A DNA stretch of 64,000 nt from Polymorphobacter fuscus (GCF_011927825.1 NZ_JAATJI010000001.1:1302001-1366000), one strand, 5' to 3'. Counted from the first letter of the stretch, positions 9,609 through 19,105 are shown. Notes: generated from the sequence alone by a model not told the origin. Numbers and translations are program-made.

Positions 9609-10385
9609 ATGACGACGCAGATTCTCGCCACCGCCGTTGCTGCTGCCCTCGTCGCCACCGCCGCGACGCCGGCCTTTGCCCAGGATCGCGGCGGCGATCG
9701 CGGGCGGCCCGGCTATGCGACCGGGGAGCGCGGCGGCGACCGAGGCGGCTATCGCGGCGACCGCAACCAGGGTTTCGGCGGCAACGGCTATCGGGGTGGT
9801 GGTGGCTATCGTAACGGCGATGGTTACCGGGGCGGTGACGGCTATCGCGGCGGTTATGACCGCGGCCGGCAGCAGGCCTATTATGCCCCCAACCGCGGCA
9901 ATGGCTATGGACGCAGCTATGGTCAGACCTATTACGGCCAACGGGGCTATGGCTATGTCGTGCCGGTCGGCTTCCGCGGCAATGGCTATCGGCCGGCCTA
10001 TTATCCGCGGCCGGTTTACGGCCGGCCGGTGATCTATGCGCCGCCGCGCTTTCGCCCGGTGATCTATGGCGGCGGCTATTACAACCCCGGCTTCTATGGT
10101 GCGCCGATCTATGGTGGCCCCGTCGGCTATGGCTATGGTGGGGGCTATTACCAGCCACCGGTCGTCGCGCCGATCGCCTATGGCGGCGGCTATGGCTATA
10201 ACGGCGGCTACTATGATCCCTGCCGCTCGAGCGGTGCTGGTGCGGTCATCGGCGCCATCGCCGGCGGCCTCGTCGGCAATGGCGTCGCCGGCTATTACGA
10301 CCGTGGTCTGGGCACCATTGTCGGCGCCGGCATCGGCGCCGTGGCCGGTACCGCGATCGAACGCAACAACCGCTGCGGCTACTGA
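9609..10385 (+). CDS. Exported Gly/Tyr-rich protein with C-terminal glycine-zipper domain
   Basis: 258-residue exported protein with a clear signal peptide (about 1-24, ending TPAFAQ). Residues 25-205 are low-complexity Gly/Tyr/Arg/Asn repeats of the type NGYRGG, DGYRGG and YGGGYG. The C-terminal 50 residues alternate Gly and hydrophobic residues (GAVIGAIAGGLVGNG and IVGAGIGAVAGTAI), the glycine-zipper 2TM pattern of the 17-kDa surface-antigen family. It probably sits in the outer membrane or periplasm. The start is fixed by GAGGA about 8 nt upstream and the signal peptide; the frame is open far upstream but that part is only the shadow of the SDR gene. No function can be assigned. Confidence 0.85.
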   Translation: MTTQILATAVAAALVATAATPAFAQDRGGDRGRPGYATGERGGDRGGYRGDRNQGFGGNGYRGGGGYRNGDGYRGGDGYRGGYDRGRQQAYYAPNRGNGYGRSYGQTYYGQRGYGYVVPVGFRGNGYRPAYYPRPVYGRPVIYAPPRFRPVIYGGGYYNPGFYGAPIYGGPVGYGYGGGYYQPPVVAPIAYGGGYGYNGGYYDPCRSSGAGAVIGAIAGGLVGNGVAGYYDRGLGTIVGAGIGAVAGTAIERNNRCGY

Positions 10386-10396
10386 AGCAAATTTCC

Positions 10397-12196
10397 CTAC
10401 CCGGCGTTGATGGCCGCCAGAAACGCTTCGCCATAGCTGGCGAGCTTGCGGTCGCCGACGCCGGGGATGCGCGCCAGCGCCGCCGCGCTGCGCGGCCGTG
10501 TCGCTGCCATCGCGCGCAGCGTCGAATCGTGAAAGATGACATAGGGGGGCAGGTTTGCAGCCGCCGCCAGTTCGCGGCGGACCCGGCGCAATTCCTCGAA
10601 CAGCCCCACATCCTCATCGGCGACCGCGGCCAATGACGCTGCCGCACCGGACGTCGCCCGTCCGCGCTTCGGCCGCTCTGCCACCACTTTCAGGCTGACC
10701 GGCACCTCGCCCTTCAGGATCGCCCGCGCCGCCGGCCCCAGGGTCAGGCCACCATATTCGCCCTCGCGCACCAGCGCCTCCCCGGCCTCCAGCTGGCGTG
10801 CCAGGCTTTTCCAGCCGTCGGGCGACAGTTCCTTGCCGATGCCGAACACGCTCAGCCGGTCATGACCGAATTTGGTGACCTTTTCACCGGCTTTGCCGGT
10901 CAGCACATCGATCAGATGCCCCATGCCGAAGCGCTGGCCGGTGCGGAACACGGCGGACAACAGCTTGCGCGCCGCCTCGGTGGCGTCCTGCAGGGCCGGC
11001 GGTTCCAGGCAATTGTCGCAATTGCCGCACGGCGCCGGCGTCGGCTCGCCGAAATATTCAAGCAGCGGGATCCGCCGGCAGCCGCCGGTTTCCAGGAACG
11101 CGATCAGCGCGCCCAGCCGCCGCGTCTCCTCGGCCTTGCGCACGTCGCTGGCGTCGCTCTGCGCGATGAACTGGCGGGCGCGGGCGATATCCTCTGCCCC
11201 CCACAGCAGGTGCGCCACGGCGGGGTCGCCGTCGCGGCCGGCGCGGCCGGTTTCCTGATAATAGGATTCGATCGATTTCGGCAGGCCGATATGGGCGACA
11301 AAGCGCACATCGGCCTTGTCGATGCCCATGCCGAAGGCGATCGTCGCCACCATCACCATGTCCTCGCTGGCGACGAAATCGGCCTGGTTGCGCCGGCGCA
11401 CGGCGGCGTCCAGCCCGGCGTGATAGGCGCGGGCATTGACACCGTCCTTGACCAGCCACGCCGCGACCGTATCCGTCGCCGCCCGCGTCGGTGCATAGAT
11501 GATCCCGGGCTGCCCGGCATTGGCGGCGATGAACGCCGCCAGCTGGCGCCGCGGCTCGTCCTTGGCGCGGACTTCATAGCGGATGTTGGGCCGGTCGAAC
11601 CCCGCCACCACCATCCGGTCGGGCGCAATGCCCAGCTGCTGGAGGATATCGGCGCGCGTCTGGACATCCGCCGTTGCCGTCAACGCGACGCGCGGCACGC
11701 CGGGCAGGGCGTCGCACAGCGATCGCAGCTGCCGATATTCGGGGCGGAAATCATGCCCCCACTGGCTGACGCAATGTGCCTCGTCGATGGCGATCAGCGC
11801 GATCTCGGCACGCGCTACCAGCGTGCGAAAGCCGTCGTTGGCGGCACGTTCGGGCGCCACATACAGCAAGTCGAGCTCGCCGTTGCGCAGCGCCGCCACC
11901 ACCGCATCGCTGTCGTTCGACTGGCTGTTGAGCGCGCCGGCGCGCACGCCGACGGCGCGCATCGCCCGGACCTGGTCCTCCATCAGCGCGATCAGCGGGG
12001 AGATGACCAGGCCACAGCCGGGCCGCACCAGCGCCGGGATCTGGTAGCACAGCGATTTGCCGCTGCCCGTCGGCATGATCGCCAGCACATCCCGCCCGGC
12101 GCAGACATCGGTGATGATGCCTTCCTGCTGGCCGCGAAACGCCGGAAAACCGAACACCGATCGCAGGGCATCGTGAGGGGTTGCAGCGGCAAGCAT
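10397..12196 (-). CDS. recQ: ATP-dependent DNA helicase RecQ
   Basis: 3'-5' superfamily-2 helicase for recombination and replication repair, 599 residues, the usual RecQ length. Motif I is [11 protein letters not shown], motif [16 protein letters not shown] (a RecQ hallmark) and motif III LTATA; the second RecA lobe has [12 protein letters not shown]. The zinc-binding segment ([12 protein letters not shown], then CGNCDNC) and winged-helix region follow. An HRDC domain occupies about the last 80 residues. Its 3' end converges on the Gly/Tyr-rich gene with only 11 nt between the stops. The start is 89 nt from the divergent phytase-like gene. Confidence 0.97.
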   Translation of the reverse strand: MLAAATPHDALRSVFGFPAFRGQQEGIITDVCAGRDVLAIMPTGSGKSLCYQIPALVRPGCGLVISPLIALMEDQVRAMRAVGVRAGALNSQSNDSDAVVAALRNGELDLLYVAPERAANDGFRTLVARAEIALIAIDEAHCVSQWGHDFRPEYRQLRSLCDALPGVPRVALTATADVQTRADILQQLGIAPDRMVVAGFDRPNIRYEVRAKDEPRRQLAAFIAANAGQPGIIYAPTRAATDTVAAWLVKDGVNARAYHAGLDAAVRRRNQADFVASEDMVMVATIAFGMGIDKADVRFVAHIGLPKSIESYYQETGRAGRDGDPAVAHLLWGAEDIARARQFIAQSDASDVRKAEETRRLGALIAFLETGGCRRIPLLEYFGEPTPAPCGNCDNCLEPPALQDATEAARKLLSAVFRTGQRFGMGHLIDVLTGKAGEKVTKFGHDRLSVFGIGKELSPDGWKSLARQLEAGEALVREGEYGGLTLGPAARAILKGEVPVSLKVVAERPKRGRATSGAAASLAAVADEDVGLFEELRRVRRELAAAANLPPYVIFHDSTLRAMAATRPRSAAALARIPGVGDRKLASYGEAFLAAINAG

Positions 12197-12285
12197 GGAC
12201 GGCGGAGCGATAGCGACTGCACCCCGTCACCGCCAGCCTTTCCGGCATGATTTGATTTGTCGCGGTTCCCGCCTATGTCGAGAAC

Positions 12286-13341
12286 ATGCCGCTGAACGAG
12301 ATCGTCGCTGCCCTGACCATCACCACCGCGCTGGCGCTCGGCGCGTCGGCGTTGGCGCCGGATCATGCATTGACCGCGCCCGCCGCGACCGCCGTTGCCG
12401 TCACCACGACGCCGCTGCCGCTCAACCGCGACGATCCCGGCGCCACGGCGATCGGCGCGTTGCAGTTCCGCGGCGCGGTGCAACTGCGCGCCACCGACCC
12501 GCTGTTCGGCGGCATATCGGGCCTGCGCTTCGGGGGCACGATCCCCAACGGTGCCCAGCTGCTCGGCGTGACCGACACCGGCAACTGGATCACCCTGCAA
12601 ACGATCGAAAGCGGCGGCCGCCTGACCGGCGTGCGCAACGTCACGCTCGTCCCCATCCGCGGCGCCGATGGCCGGCCGGCGGCGACCAAGGCGCAGGGCG
12701 ACGCCGAGGCGCTGGAATGGAACCCCGATACCGGCACTGCCGCCATCGTCTATGAACAGGATCACCGCATCGCGCATTTCGCCGGCATCGATCCCGCCGA
12801 CCCCGGCACATTCTCGGCCCAGCCCGATCGCATCGAGCGGTTGACCGCGATGACCGGCTGGCCGCTCAACGGCGGCGGCGAAGCCATGGCGATCCTGCCG
12901 GGCGGCGCCCGTGTCGTGCTGTCGGAGCGCCGGATGACCGAGGACGGTCACCACGCCGGGCTGCTGACGATCGACGGCCGGACTCGCGACATCGCCGTCG
13001 CGGGCGTGGCCGATCACAGCCCGACCGATGCCGTCGCGCTGGACGCGACGCATCTTCTGGTCCTGCACCGCCGTTTCGACCTGTCCGGCCAGGGCGCCGC
13101 CGTCACGCTCGTCGATCTCGCCCCGGCGATCGCGGGGGCGCCGGGGGCGTTGCCGGCGCGCCTGCTGGCGCAATGGCAGTCTCCCGTCACGCTCGACAAT
13201 ATGGAGGGCCTGGCGCTGCGCCGCGACGGCGATCGCGTGTTCCTCTACATCGTCTCCGACGACAATCTCAGCAGCCTGCAGCGCACGTTGTTGATGAAGT
13301 TCGAACTGGTCCTGCCAAGACAGGCCGGGATCAAACCCTGA
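12286..13341 (+). CDS. Exported phytase-like/esterase-like beta-propeller protein
   Basis: 351-residue protein with an N-terminal signal peptide (about 1-26, TALALGASALA) and a phytase-like domain of the PF13449 type. This is a beta-propeller with the pattern GGISGLRF, then RMTEDGHHAGLL, TDAVALDATHLLVLHRRF, and LDNMEGLALRRDGDRVFLYIVSDDN near the C-terminus. Proteins with this domain are often called esterase-like activity of phytase; no substrate is proven here. It is probably periplasmic. There is no strong ribosome site and the upstream region carries only a weak TTGATT/TATGTC promoter-like pair (12252-12279). A bidirectional hairpin terminator lies 11 nt after the stop. Confidence 0.8.
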   Translation: MPLNEIVAALTITTALALGASALAPDHALTAPAATAVAVTTTPLPLNRDDPGATAIGALQFRGAVQLRATDPLFGGISGLRFGGTIPNGAQLLGVTDTGNWITLQTIESGGRLTGVRNVTLVPIRGADGRPAATKAQGDAEALEWNPDTGTAAIVYEQDHRIAHFAGIDPADPGTFSAQPDRIERLTAMTGWPLNGGGEAMAILPGGARVVLSERRMTEDGHHAGLLTIDGRTRDIAVAGVADHSPTDAVALDATHLLVLHRRFDLSGQGAAVTLVDLAPAIAGAPGALPARLLAQWQSPVTLDNMEGLALRRDGDRVFLYIVSDDNLSSLQRTLLMKFELVLPRQAGIKP

Positions 13342-13352
13342 GGCGGCCCATA

Positions 13353-13385
13353 GGAAAACGGCCCGGGGTCACCGGGCCGTTTTCC
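13353..13385. terminator. Bidirectional intrinsic terminator
   Basis: A perfect 14-bp stem (GGAAAACGGCCCGG and its complement) with a 5-nt loop GGTCA. The A-run on one side becomes a T-run after the stem on both strands, so it can end the phytase-like gene (plus) and rpmB (minus), which converge here. Confidence 0.9.
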
Positions 13386-13404
13386 GAATCACGAACCCGA
13401 AGGT

Positions 13405-13707
13405 TCAGGCCGCCGGCGTTGCCGTCTCGGCGACCTTCTTAGCGATTTCGCGCTTCAGCCGCGCGGCGCGCACGCTGAGCTTTTCGACGCGGGTCTTGAG
13501 CAGCCAATTGTCGAGGCCGCCGACATGCTCCACCGAGCGCAGGCCGTTCATCGACACGCGCAGCTTGACCGAACGGCCGAGCGCGTCCGAGATCAGCGTC
13601 ACATTCTGCAAATTGGGCAGGAAGGTGCGCTTGGTCTTGTTGTTGGCGTGGGAAACGTTGTTCCCGACCTGGCGACCCTTGGCGGTCAGTTCGCAGACGC
13701 GCGACAT
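13405..13707 (-). CDS. rpmB: 50S ribosomal protein L28
   Basis: Structural protein of the large ribosomal subunit, 100 residues. It begins [25 protein letters not shown] in the standard L28 pattern (shown here as [17 protein letters not shown]) and continues [34 protein letters not shown] and an Ala/Lys-rich tail typical of alphaproteobacterial L28. The frame extends 14 codons further upstream, but conservation puts the start at 13707, with AGGA about 13 nt upstream. It is monocistronic, with its own terminator and a probable promoter at 13771-13799. Confidence 0.97.
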   Translation of the reverse strand: MSRVCELTAKGRQVGNNVSHANNKTKRTFLPNLQNVTLISDALGRSVKLRVSMNGLRSVEHVGGLDNWLLKTRVEKLSVRAARLKREIAKKVAETATPAA

Positions 13708-13740
13708 GATGAACAGTCCTTGATATCGAATCCGAAGCCA

Positions 13741-13799
13741 TGCACCCACAGGTGCAACAGCGAGCGGCGGCCATTAGCCGTTCTGGCCCTTCCGGTCAA
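13741..13799 (-). promoter_or_regulatory. Probable rpmB promoter and leader hairpin
   Basis: On the minus strand TTGACC (13799-13794) is followed after 17 nt by TAATGG (13776-13771). Only the -35 is close to consensus. Just downstream, 13741-13756 forms a small perfect hairpin (TGCACC, 4-nt loop, GGTGCA) in the predicted leader of rpmB. A regulatory role for the hairpin is speculative. Confidence 0.35.
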
Positions 13800-13941
13800 C
13801 CACCGGCATGGTGCAACCCCGCACCGTGGCAGCGAAGGCATCGGCCGTCGCCGGCCTGCGCATGCCCCCCTTCCCCCTGCATCCAAGCCGGGCTAGACCG
13901 GTCGGACCAGACCTTGTTGCCATCCCCGGGAGCCTGCGGCG

Positions 13942-14223
13942 ATGCCCTTTTTTGCCATCCACTGCATCGACAGGCCCGATTCGGCCGATCTGCGTGCCAG
14001 CACGCGGCCGGCGCACCTTGCGCACATTACCGCGCTCGGCGACGATGTGCTTGTCGCCGGGCCGTTGCTGCGCCCCGATGGCCGCGCCATGGGGTCGCTG
14101 ATGATCATTGCCTTCGATGACCGCGATGCCGCCGTCGCCTTCGCCGCCGCCGACCCCTATCATCTGGCCGGGCTGTTCGAGAGCCGGTCGATCACCGCCT
14201 GGCACAAGGTGCTGCCGGCCTGA
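13942..14223 (+). CDS. YciI family protein
   Basis: 93-residue ferredoxin-like-fold protein of the YCII-related family. Seen: MPFFAIHCIDRPD at the N-terminus, THLAHI-like spacing in RPAHLAHITALGD, DVLVAGPLL, SLMIIAFDDRDAAVAFAAADPYHLAGLF and a WHKVLPA ending. All match YciI, whose conserved His and Asp are thought to form an active-site dyad. The biochemical role of most members is unknown. No strong ribosome site is visible. It ends 12 nt before a hairpin terminator shared with the convergent nuclease gene. Confidence 0.85.
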   Translation: MPFFAIHCIDRPDSADLRASTRPAHLAHITALGDDVLVAGPLLRPDGRAMGSLMIIAFDDRDAAVAFAAADPYHLAGLFESRSITAWHKVLPA

Positions 14224-14235
14224 GCGCGGCAGGTT

Positions 14236-14257
14236 GGCCCGGGTCGTGACCCGGGCC
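14236..14257. terminator. Bidirectional hairpin terminator
   Basis: A perfect 10-bp GC-rich stem (GGCCCGGGTC and complement) with a 2-nt loop, between the yciI-like stop and the convergent nuclease stop. It lacks a good T-run, so efficiency is uncertain. Confidence 0.6.
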
Positions 14258-14264
14258 GCCCGGA

Positions 14265-17200
14265 TCAGCCGAACACCACGTCGCCGGCGGTCAGTTCGGT
14301 CACGTTCATCGTGAACACTTCGGTCAGCCCGCCGCCATAGTTGATCGTCCAGCTGGTGCCTTCGTTGGTCAGGAACGCCCCGGCCCCGAAGCCGTAGAAG
14401 TTCAGCGTATCGCCGACGGCGAAGCCCTTGCCGTCGAAGTCGAGGATCGTGTCACCCGCGACATCGCCGACCGCGAACATGAACTTGTCGTTGCCGCCGC
14501 CGCCGATCAGGATGTCGGCACCTCCGTCGCCGGTCAGCCGGTCGTTGCCGCCGCCACCCGACAGGATGTCGTCGTTGTTGGTGCCCATCAGGTTGTTGAC
14601 GCCGTTGTCACCGTAGAATTCGACCGCGAAGCCGCCGCGCGTCGCGCGCAGCATCTCGATCCCGGTCAGCGTCGATCCATCGGCATAGCCGCCCGTCACC
14701 GTGCCGGCATTGAGATCGATGATGACCTTTTCACCCGACGAGCTGGCGACGAAATAATCCGACCCCGCACCGCCATCGACAATATGGACGCCCTGCACCA
14801 CGTCACCGCCGATGATGTCGTTGCCGGCACCCCCGAACAAATTGTTGCGCCCGGCACCGCCCTGCAATGTGTCGGCACCGTCGCCACCGAAGATGGTGTC
14901 ATTGCCGCCGTTGCCATAGACCTTGTCATCGCCGCCCAGCGCACGGATGATCTCGCTGGCGCTGGTGCCATTGATGACATCGGGACCTTCCGTGGCCGTG
15001 GTCTGCACCGGGAATTCGAACACCGCCAGCAGCGCATCATGGTCGGTGGACAGCTGCTGCGCTTCGGGCAGTTCGGAATTGAGATGGACCGCGTCGAACT
15101 GGGCCACCTGGCGCAGATTGTTCGTCGCCAGCATGTGATCGAGCTGCTGGCTGTTGCCTTCGAACTGGTAGGAATAGCGCTCGGCCTCCGGCAACAGCGA
15201 CGCCAGGTCCGACAATACCCCGCCCGCCGTCAGCGCCGAAATCGCATTCTCCCAGGCGAAGCCGTTGAAATCGCCCTGCACGATGATCTTTGCCGACGGA
15301 TCGACCGCCAGCATCGCATCGACATAGTTGCGCACTGCCACCGCCTGCGCCGTGCGGGCGGTATCGCCGGCATCGGCCGGCGGCTGGGTGGCGCCCCATT
15401 GCGGGTCGGACCCGCCACGCGACGTCGAATGGACGTTGATGATCGTCACCACCTCGTTGTTGAAGACGAAGTCAGCGACGAGCGGGCGCCGGCTGCCGGC
15501 ATAGGCTGCGGCCTCGATCAATTCGGCCGACCCTTCGACATAGGTGACGCGCGACGGATCATAGAAGAAGCCGTTGCGGATGTTGCCGCCGGGTTCACCG
15601 CCGGTCGAATTGGCCACCGTCGGTGCGACCTCGACATAGGCGTAGGTCGGTCCGCCTGCAGCGGTGATGGCTGCGATCAGCACGGCCGCGGTGGGCGCGC
15701 CCGACAGGCTGCCGCCGGTGGCAGCGCCGTTGCCGTCCTGGATTTCCTGGACGCCGATGATGTCGGGCGACTTGAGGTTGTTGACGATGTCGGACGCCAG
15801 CGACGCGATCTTGGCCGGGCTGTCGACCGCCGACAGGTTTTCGACGTTGTAGTCGGCCACGGAGAGCTTGTCCGCCGCCTCCGTGAGGGTCGTGACTTCC
15901 TTGGTCAGCGTCACATCGGTGGTCGTCGTCACCGCCTCGGTGACAAGCAGTTCATAGCTGGCAAAGGCATAGTTGATGATGCCGGTGACGCTGCTCAACC
16001 GGTCGCCGATCGTGTAGCTGTCGTTGAAGCCCGCAAACAGCCCGTTGTCGTTGTCGAGCTGCAGCCGCTCGGGGTTCGAATCCCCCTGGGAAATGGCGAT
16101 GCTGCCGCGTTCGGTGATGCCGGTGGCGCCGACACCGCCGCTGGCAACGACATAGGTTTCACCAAAGCTGTTGGTGTTCGAAACCACCAGCGGCGTGTCG
16201 ACAGTGATCTGCATGCCCTCCAGCGATTCCCAGAAATCGATGCCATCGGTCGCCGGCTCGTAGGCGGCAAAGCCGTCATCATCGATGACCGAGGTCGGCG
16301 GCAGCAGATAACCGTCGCCGATGATGATCGTGTCGAACGCCGCCGTGCCGAGCTTGGCATAGGTCGGGGTGATGATCTGGGTGATCGTCAGGTTGCTCGC
16401 GTCGTTGCCGGGGCGGAATTCGCTGACCGTGCCATCGACCCAAACCAGGTCACCCTTGGCGATGCCCGTCGGCCCGGCGCTGGTGAAGATGAAGATGCCG
16501 TCCGACGTGCGGGAATCGCCATCGGTCGCGCCACTGGCGCTCTGGATGTAAAAGCCGTTGCTGTCGACTGCGGTGACGACGCCTTCGGTGCGCACGGCAC
16601 TTCCTGCGTACAGGCTGGCGTGGCCCAGCCCCTGAATCTCGCCGATGGTGATGGTCACCAGCGGCGCGGCAATGGTGAAATCGAGCACGCCATTGTCCAG
16701 CCCGGCAAAGGCATTCCCTGCCAGGTCGGTGACGATGCCGGCGCCGGCGGTCAGCGAATAGGCGGTGCCGGCTTCGAGGTCGGCGTCCGGGTTGATGGTC
16801 AGCGTATTGCCGACGATGCTGACTTGCGGGTCGGTCACCGCAATGGTGCGGGTGTCGGTGCCGTTCGACAGGGTGAAGCTGCCGCTGCCGGCGGTGATCG
16901 TCTCGGTGAAGCGCAGCACGATGTTGCTGTCGGCGGCCACGGCGACGGCGCCATCATCGGGGTCGGCCGGGTTGACCGCGGCCAGCGTCGGCGGCGTCAC
17001 ATCGGCGCCGGCGCCTTCGCTCGACACGACGATGTCGTCGATGCCGACCCATTCGTCATTGCCGGCGGCATTGGTTGTGATGATGCGGATTTCCAGGTCG
17101 GCGGCATTGTTGGCATCGGTGCCCAGCGTCACGTCGATGGCGGTCACCTGCGTCGCCAGGCTCGGCCCCGACGTGGCATCGGCGACATAGGCCGCGTTGA

Positions 17201-17642
17201 CCCAGTTGCCGCCGCCGATACGATATTGCACCGCCACCTGCTGGATCGCATTGTCGGTCGACGCATCGAGATCGCGGATATTGGCCTGGAAACGAATATT
17301 CTCCCGCCCGGTCGCGTCCATGTACAGCACGAGGCTGGGCGCGTCGGCGGTGCCCGAGCCATTCAGCCCCACGACCGGATTGGCGATGGCGAACTCGGCA
17401 ACACCGCCGGTCGACAGCGTATTGGGGTTGGACTGGTTGGCAAGCACCTGCACCGGCCCCGGCGGCGTCGCACCATTGGTGATGTTGCGCGGATCGACGC
17501 CGGTCGCCGACACCACATTGTCACCGCGATAGCCGACGATGCTGGCAACACCCGACCAATCATCGGCCGTGCTGATCAGACCAGCGTCGCTCCAATCCTG
17601 CGAAAAGGTGCCGCTGGAGAGCAGATGGCGCGTCGTTGTCAT
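14265..17642 (-). CDS. Secreted RTX-type endonuclease/exonuclease/phosphatase-fold nuclease
   Basis: 1,125-residue modular exoprotein. Residues 1-210 are a beta-rich N-terminal domain; about 214-325 is an SbsA/Big_5-type Ig-like domain (DVTPPTLAAVNPADPDDGA). About 330-440 is the OB-like domain found before the catalytic part in ExeM/NucH-type nucleases (IGEIQGLGHASLYAG). About 590-870 is the EEP catalytic domain, with DYNVENL, GVQEIQD, QGDFNGF and STDHDALL giving the metal-binding Glu, Asp/Asn and Asp-His residues. From about 885 there are calcium-binding RTX nonapeptides (GGDDKVYGNGGND, GGAGND, GGGGNDK). There is no N-terminal signal peptide, which fits type I secretion through a C-terminal signal; no type I exporter is in the window. 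Start at 17642 has GGGGA upstream. A Pho-box-like site precedes it. Confidence 0.9.
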   Translation of the reverse strand: MTTTRHLLSSGTFSQDWSDAGLISTADDWSGVASIVGYRGDNVVSATGVDPRNITNGATPPGPVQVLANQSNPNTLSTGGVAEFAIANPVVGLNGSGTADAPSLVLYMDATGRENIRFQANIRDLDASTDNAIQQVAVQYRIGGGNWVNAAYVADATSGPSLATQVTAIDVTLGTDANNAADLEIRIITTNAAGNDEWVGIDDIVVSSEGAGADVTPPTLAAVNPADPDDGAVAVAADSNIVLRFTETITAGSGSFTLSNGTDTRTIAVTDPQVSIVGNTLTINPDADLEAGTAYSLTAGAGIVTDLAGNAFAGLDNGVLDFTIAAPLVTITIGEIQGLGHASLYAGSAVRTEGVVTAVDSNGFYIQSASGATDGDSRTSDGIFIFTSAGPTGIAKGDLVWVDGTVSEFRPGNDASNLTITQIITPTYAKLGTAAFDTIIIGDGYLLPPTSVIDDDGFAAYEPATDGIDFWESLEGMQITVDTPLVVSNTNSFGETYVVASGGVGATGITERGSIAISQGDSNPERLQLDNDNGLFAGFNDSYTIGDRLSSVTGIINYAFASYELLVTEAVTTTTDVTLTKEVTTLTEAADKLSVADYNVENLSAVDSPAKIASLASDIVNNLKSPDIIGVQEIQDGNGAATGGSLSGAPTAAVLIAAITAAGGPTYAYVEVAPTVANSTGGEPGGNIRNGFFYDPSRVTYVEGSAELIEAAAYAGSRRPLVADFVFNNEVVTIINVHSTSRGGSDPQWGATQPPADAGDTARTAQAVAVRNYVDAMLAVDPSAKIIVQGDFNGFAWENAISALTAGGVLSDLASLLPEAERYSYQFEGNSQQLDHMLATNNLRQVAQFDAVHLNSELPEAQQLSTDHDALLAVFEFPVQTTATEGPDVINGTSASEIIRALGGDDKVYGNGGNDTIFGGDGADTLQGGAGRNNLFGGAGNDIIGGDVVQGVHIVDGGAGSDYFVASSSGEKVIIDLNAGTVTGGYADGSTLTGIEMLRATRGGFAVEFYGDNGVNNLMGTNNDDILSGGGGNDRLTGDGGADILIGGGGNDKFMFAVGDVAGDTILDFDGKGFAVGDTLNFYGFGAGAFLTNEGTSWTINYGGGLTEVFTMNVTELTAGDVVFG

Positions 17643-17685
17643 GAATGTCTTCCCCTGAATTGCCCCGGCGGCTTACCGGTCGGCA

Positions 17686-17703
17686 ATGACAACCTCATGA
17701 CAC
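17686..17703 (-). promoter_or_regulatory. Pho-box-like site upstream of the secreted nuclease
   Basis: On the minus strand GTGTCATGAGGTTGTCAT consists of two 7-bp direct repeats (GTGTCAT and TTGTCAT) separated by exactly 4 bp, the architecture of the PhoB box (CTGTCAT repeats, 11-bp period). It ends 43 nt before the nuclease start, with a TAAGCC -10-like element about 10 nt further down. PhoB control of an extracellular nuclease would fit phosphate scavenging. The spacer is not AT-rich as in the E. coli consensus. Confidence 0.5.
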
Positions 17704-17760
17704 GCCGGCAATAAATCGCAACAGGGTATGAATGGTCGCGGTGCGCGATTGCTCAACCGA

Positions 17761-19092
17761 TCAGACCAGCAGCCGAAACTGCGTTCCTCCTGCCGGCGCC
17801 GGTTCGCAGGTCAGCGCACCGCCATGGGCCAGCGCGATCTGGCGCGCCAGGCTCAACCCGACTCCGGTGCCGTCGGCCTTGGTGGTGAAAAAGGGCAGGA
17901 AAATATCCTGGCGCAGCGCCTCGGGCACCCCGGTGCCATTGTCGATCACGTCGATCGCCGTGCGCCCACCCTTGAGCGCCCGTGCTTCCAGCCGCACCGC
18001 CGGTGCCGCCACATCGGCCACGGCGGCGGCCGCATTGCGCAGCAGGTTGATCAGCAGCTGCGCCACCAGATCGGGATCGATATCGATGCGCAATCCCGGC
18101 GGCGCGACCGCCACTGCCAGCGGCAGGTTGGGCCAATCGCTTTCGAACAGGCGCTTCAGTTCGGCAAACATTGCCGACACGTCGACCGGGCGGCGGTGGA
18201 GTTCGGGCGGCCGCGTCAGCTGGCGATAGGTGCGCACGAAGTGCATCACCCCTTCCGACCGCCGCGCCACCGTCTCGATTGCAGCGCGGGCATCGGCGAT
18301 CGCCGGGTCGTCACCCTTGTCCGCCGCTGCGATCAGCTGCGCCGCGGTCGCGGACAGCGACGTCACCGGCGTCATCGAATTCATGATCTCGTGAGTCAGC
18401 ACCCGCACCAGGTCGGTCTGGGCCGCCAGCTCGGCGCGGTCCAGCTCGGCCTGGATCGGCTGGATCGCCACGACCCGGATGCTGCCCCGCGCCTGGCGGA
18501 CTTCGGCCATGGACAACAGCGCCGCGGTCGGCGCCCCGCCGATCAACAGCCGGGTCGCCCGCCGCTCCCCCGGCCGCATCGCCGCCATGTCGGCCTGAAA
18601 ATCCGCGCCGTGAATGGCGAGGTCGTCCAGCCGCGCCACCGTGGGTGACAGCAGCCGCCGTGCCGCCTTGTTGACCAGCACCACCCGGTCGTCGCCATCG
18701 ATGCTGACCAGCGGGCTCGGAACATCGTCGACCAGCGCCGCGAGATAGCGATTGTCGTCCTGGATCGCCGCACGTTCGGCCCGCAATCGCCCGATCGCGC
18801 CGTTCAGGCTGTCCGCGAGCGCCCCGAAACCGCCGCCGGCGCCAACGAACCCCTGGGTGAAGTCGTCATGCGCCAACGCCTCGACAAAGCGCGCCACGGC
18901 AAAATTGGTGCGCCGCACGAACAGCCACAGCTCGGCGAGCGCGGCGCCGGTGACGATCGCGGCGAGCAGGGTCGTGGCGTAGAGCCCCGGCTGGTTGATC
19001 GCCCAGGCCAGCGCCGCCCCGGCACCGAGCAGCACCGCGATTCGCAGCGTCAACCCGACTTCGAAGCGGGTGCCGAGCGGGCTCGATTTCAT
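17761..19092 (-). CDS. Membrane sensor histidine kinase (NtrB/NtrY-like)
   Basis: 443 residues. Two membrane helices (about 14-32 and 38-59) are separated by a very short external loop, so it probably senses within or near the membrane. A PAS-like domain lies at about 115-215 (LVDDVPSPLVSIDGDDRVVLVNKAARRLL). The H-box is LVRVLTHEIMNSMTPV with H234; the HATPase domain has an N-box LINLLRNAAAAV, G1 DNGTGVP and G2 GTGVGLSLARQI. It is encoded 13 nt downstream of the sigma-54 activator and is surely its partner. Signal unknown. The locus divergently controls an ABC-transporter operon. Confidence 0.9.
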   Translation of the reverse strand: MKSSPLGTRFEVGLTLRIAVLLGAGAALAWAINQPGLYATTLLAAIVTGAALAELWLFVRRTNFAVARFVEALAHDDFTQGFVGAGGGFGALADSLNGAIGRLRAERAAIQDDNRYLAALVDDVPSPLVSIDGDDRVVLVNKAARRLLSPTVARLDDLAIHGADFQADMAAMRPGERRATRLLIGGAPTAALLSMAEVRQARGSIRVVAIQPIQAELDRAELAAQTDLVRVLTHEIMNSMTPVTSLSATAAQLIAAADKGDDPAIADARAAIETVARRSEGVMHFVRTYRQLTRPPELHRRPVDVSAMFAELKRLFESDWPNLPLAVAVAPPGLRIDIDPDLVAQLLINLLRNAAAAVADVAAPAVRLEARALKGGRTAIDVIDNGTGVPEALRQDIFLPFFTTKADGTGVGLSLARQIALAHGGALTCEPAPAGGTQFRLLV

Positions 19093-19105
19093 GCGGCCTT
19101 GCCCG

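Noticed and set aside
13353..13385. Riboswitch or regulatory RNA
   Set aside because: A perfect short stem with A/T flanks between two convergent stops is a simple bidirectional terminator.
16071..16085. GGGGTTCGAATCCCC, which looks like the T-arm of a tRNA
   Set aside because: It lies inside the nuclease coding frame (Ser-Asn-Pro-Glu-Arg region on the minus strand) and no acceptor stem, anticodon arm or D-arm can be built around it.
14784..17714. 976-codon open frame on the plus strand, antisense to the nuclease
   Set aside because: Long antisense frames are common at this GC content. The translation is rich in Arg/Gly/Asp/His with no domain, while the opposite strand encodes a clear multi-domain nuclease.
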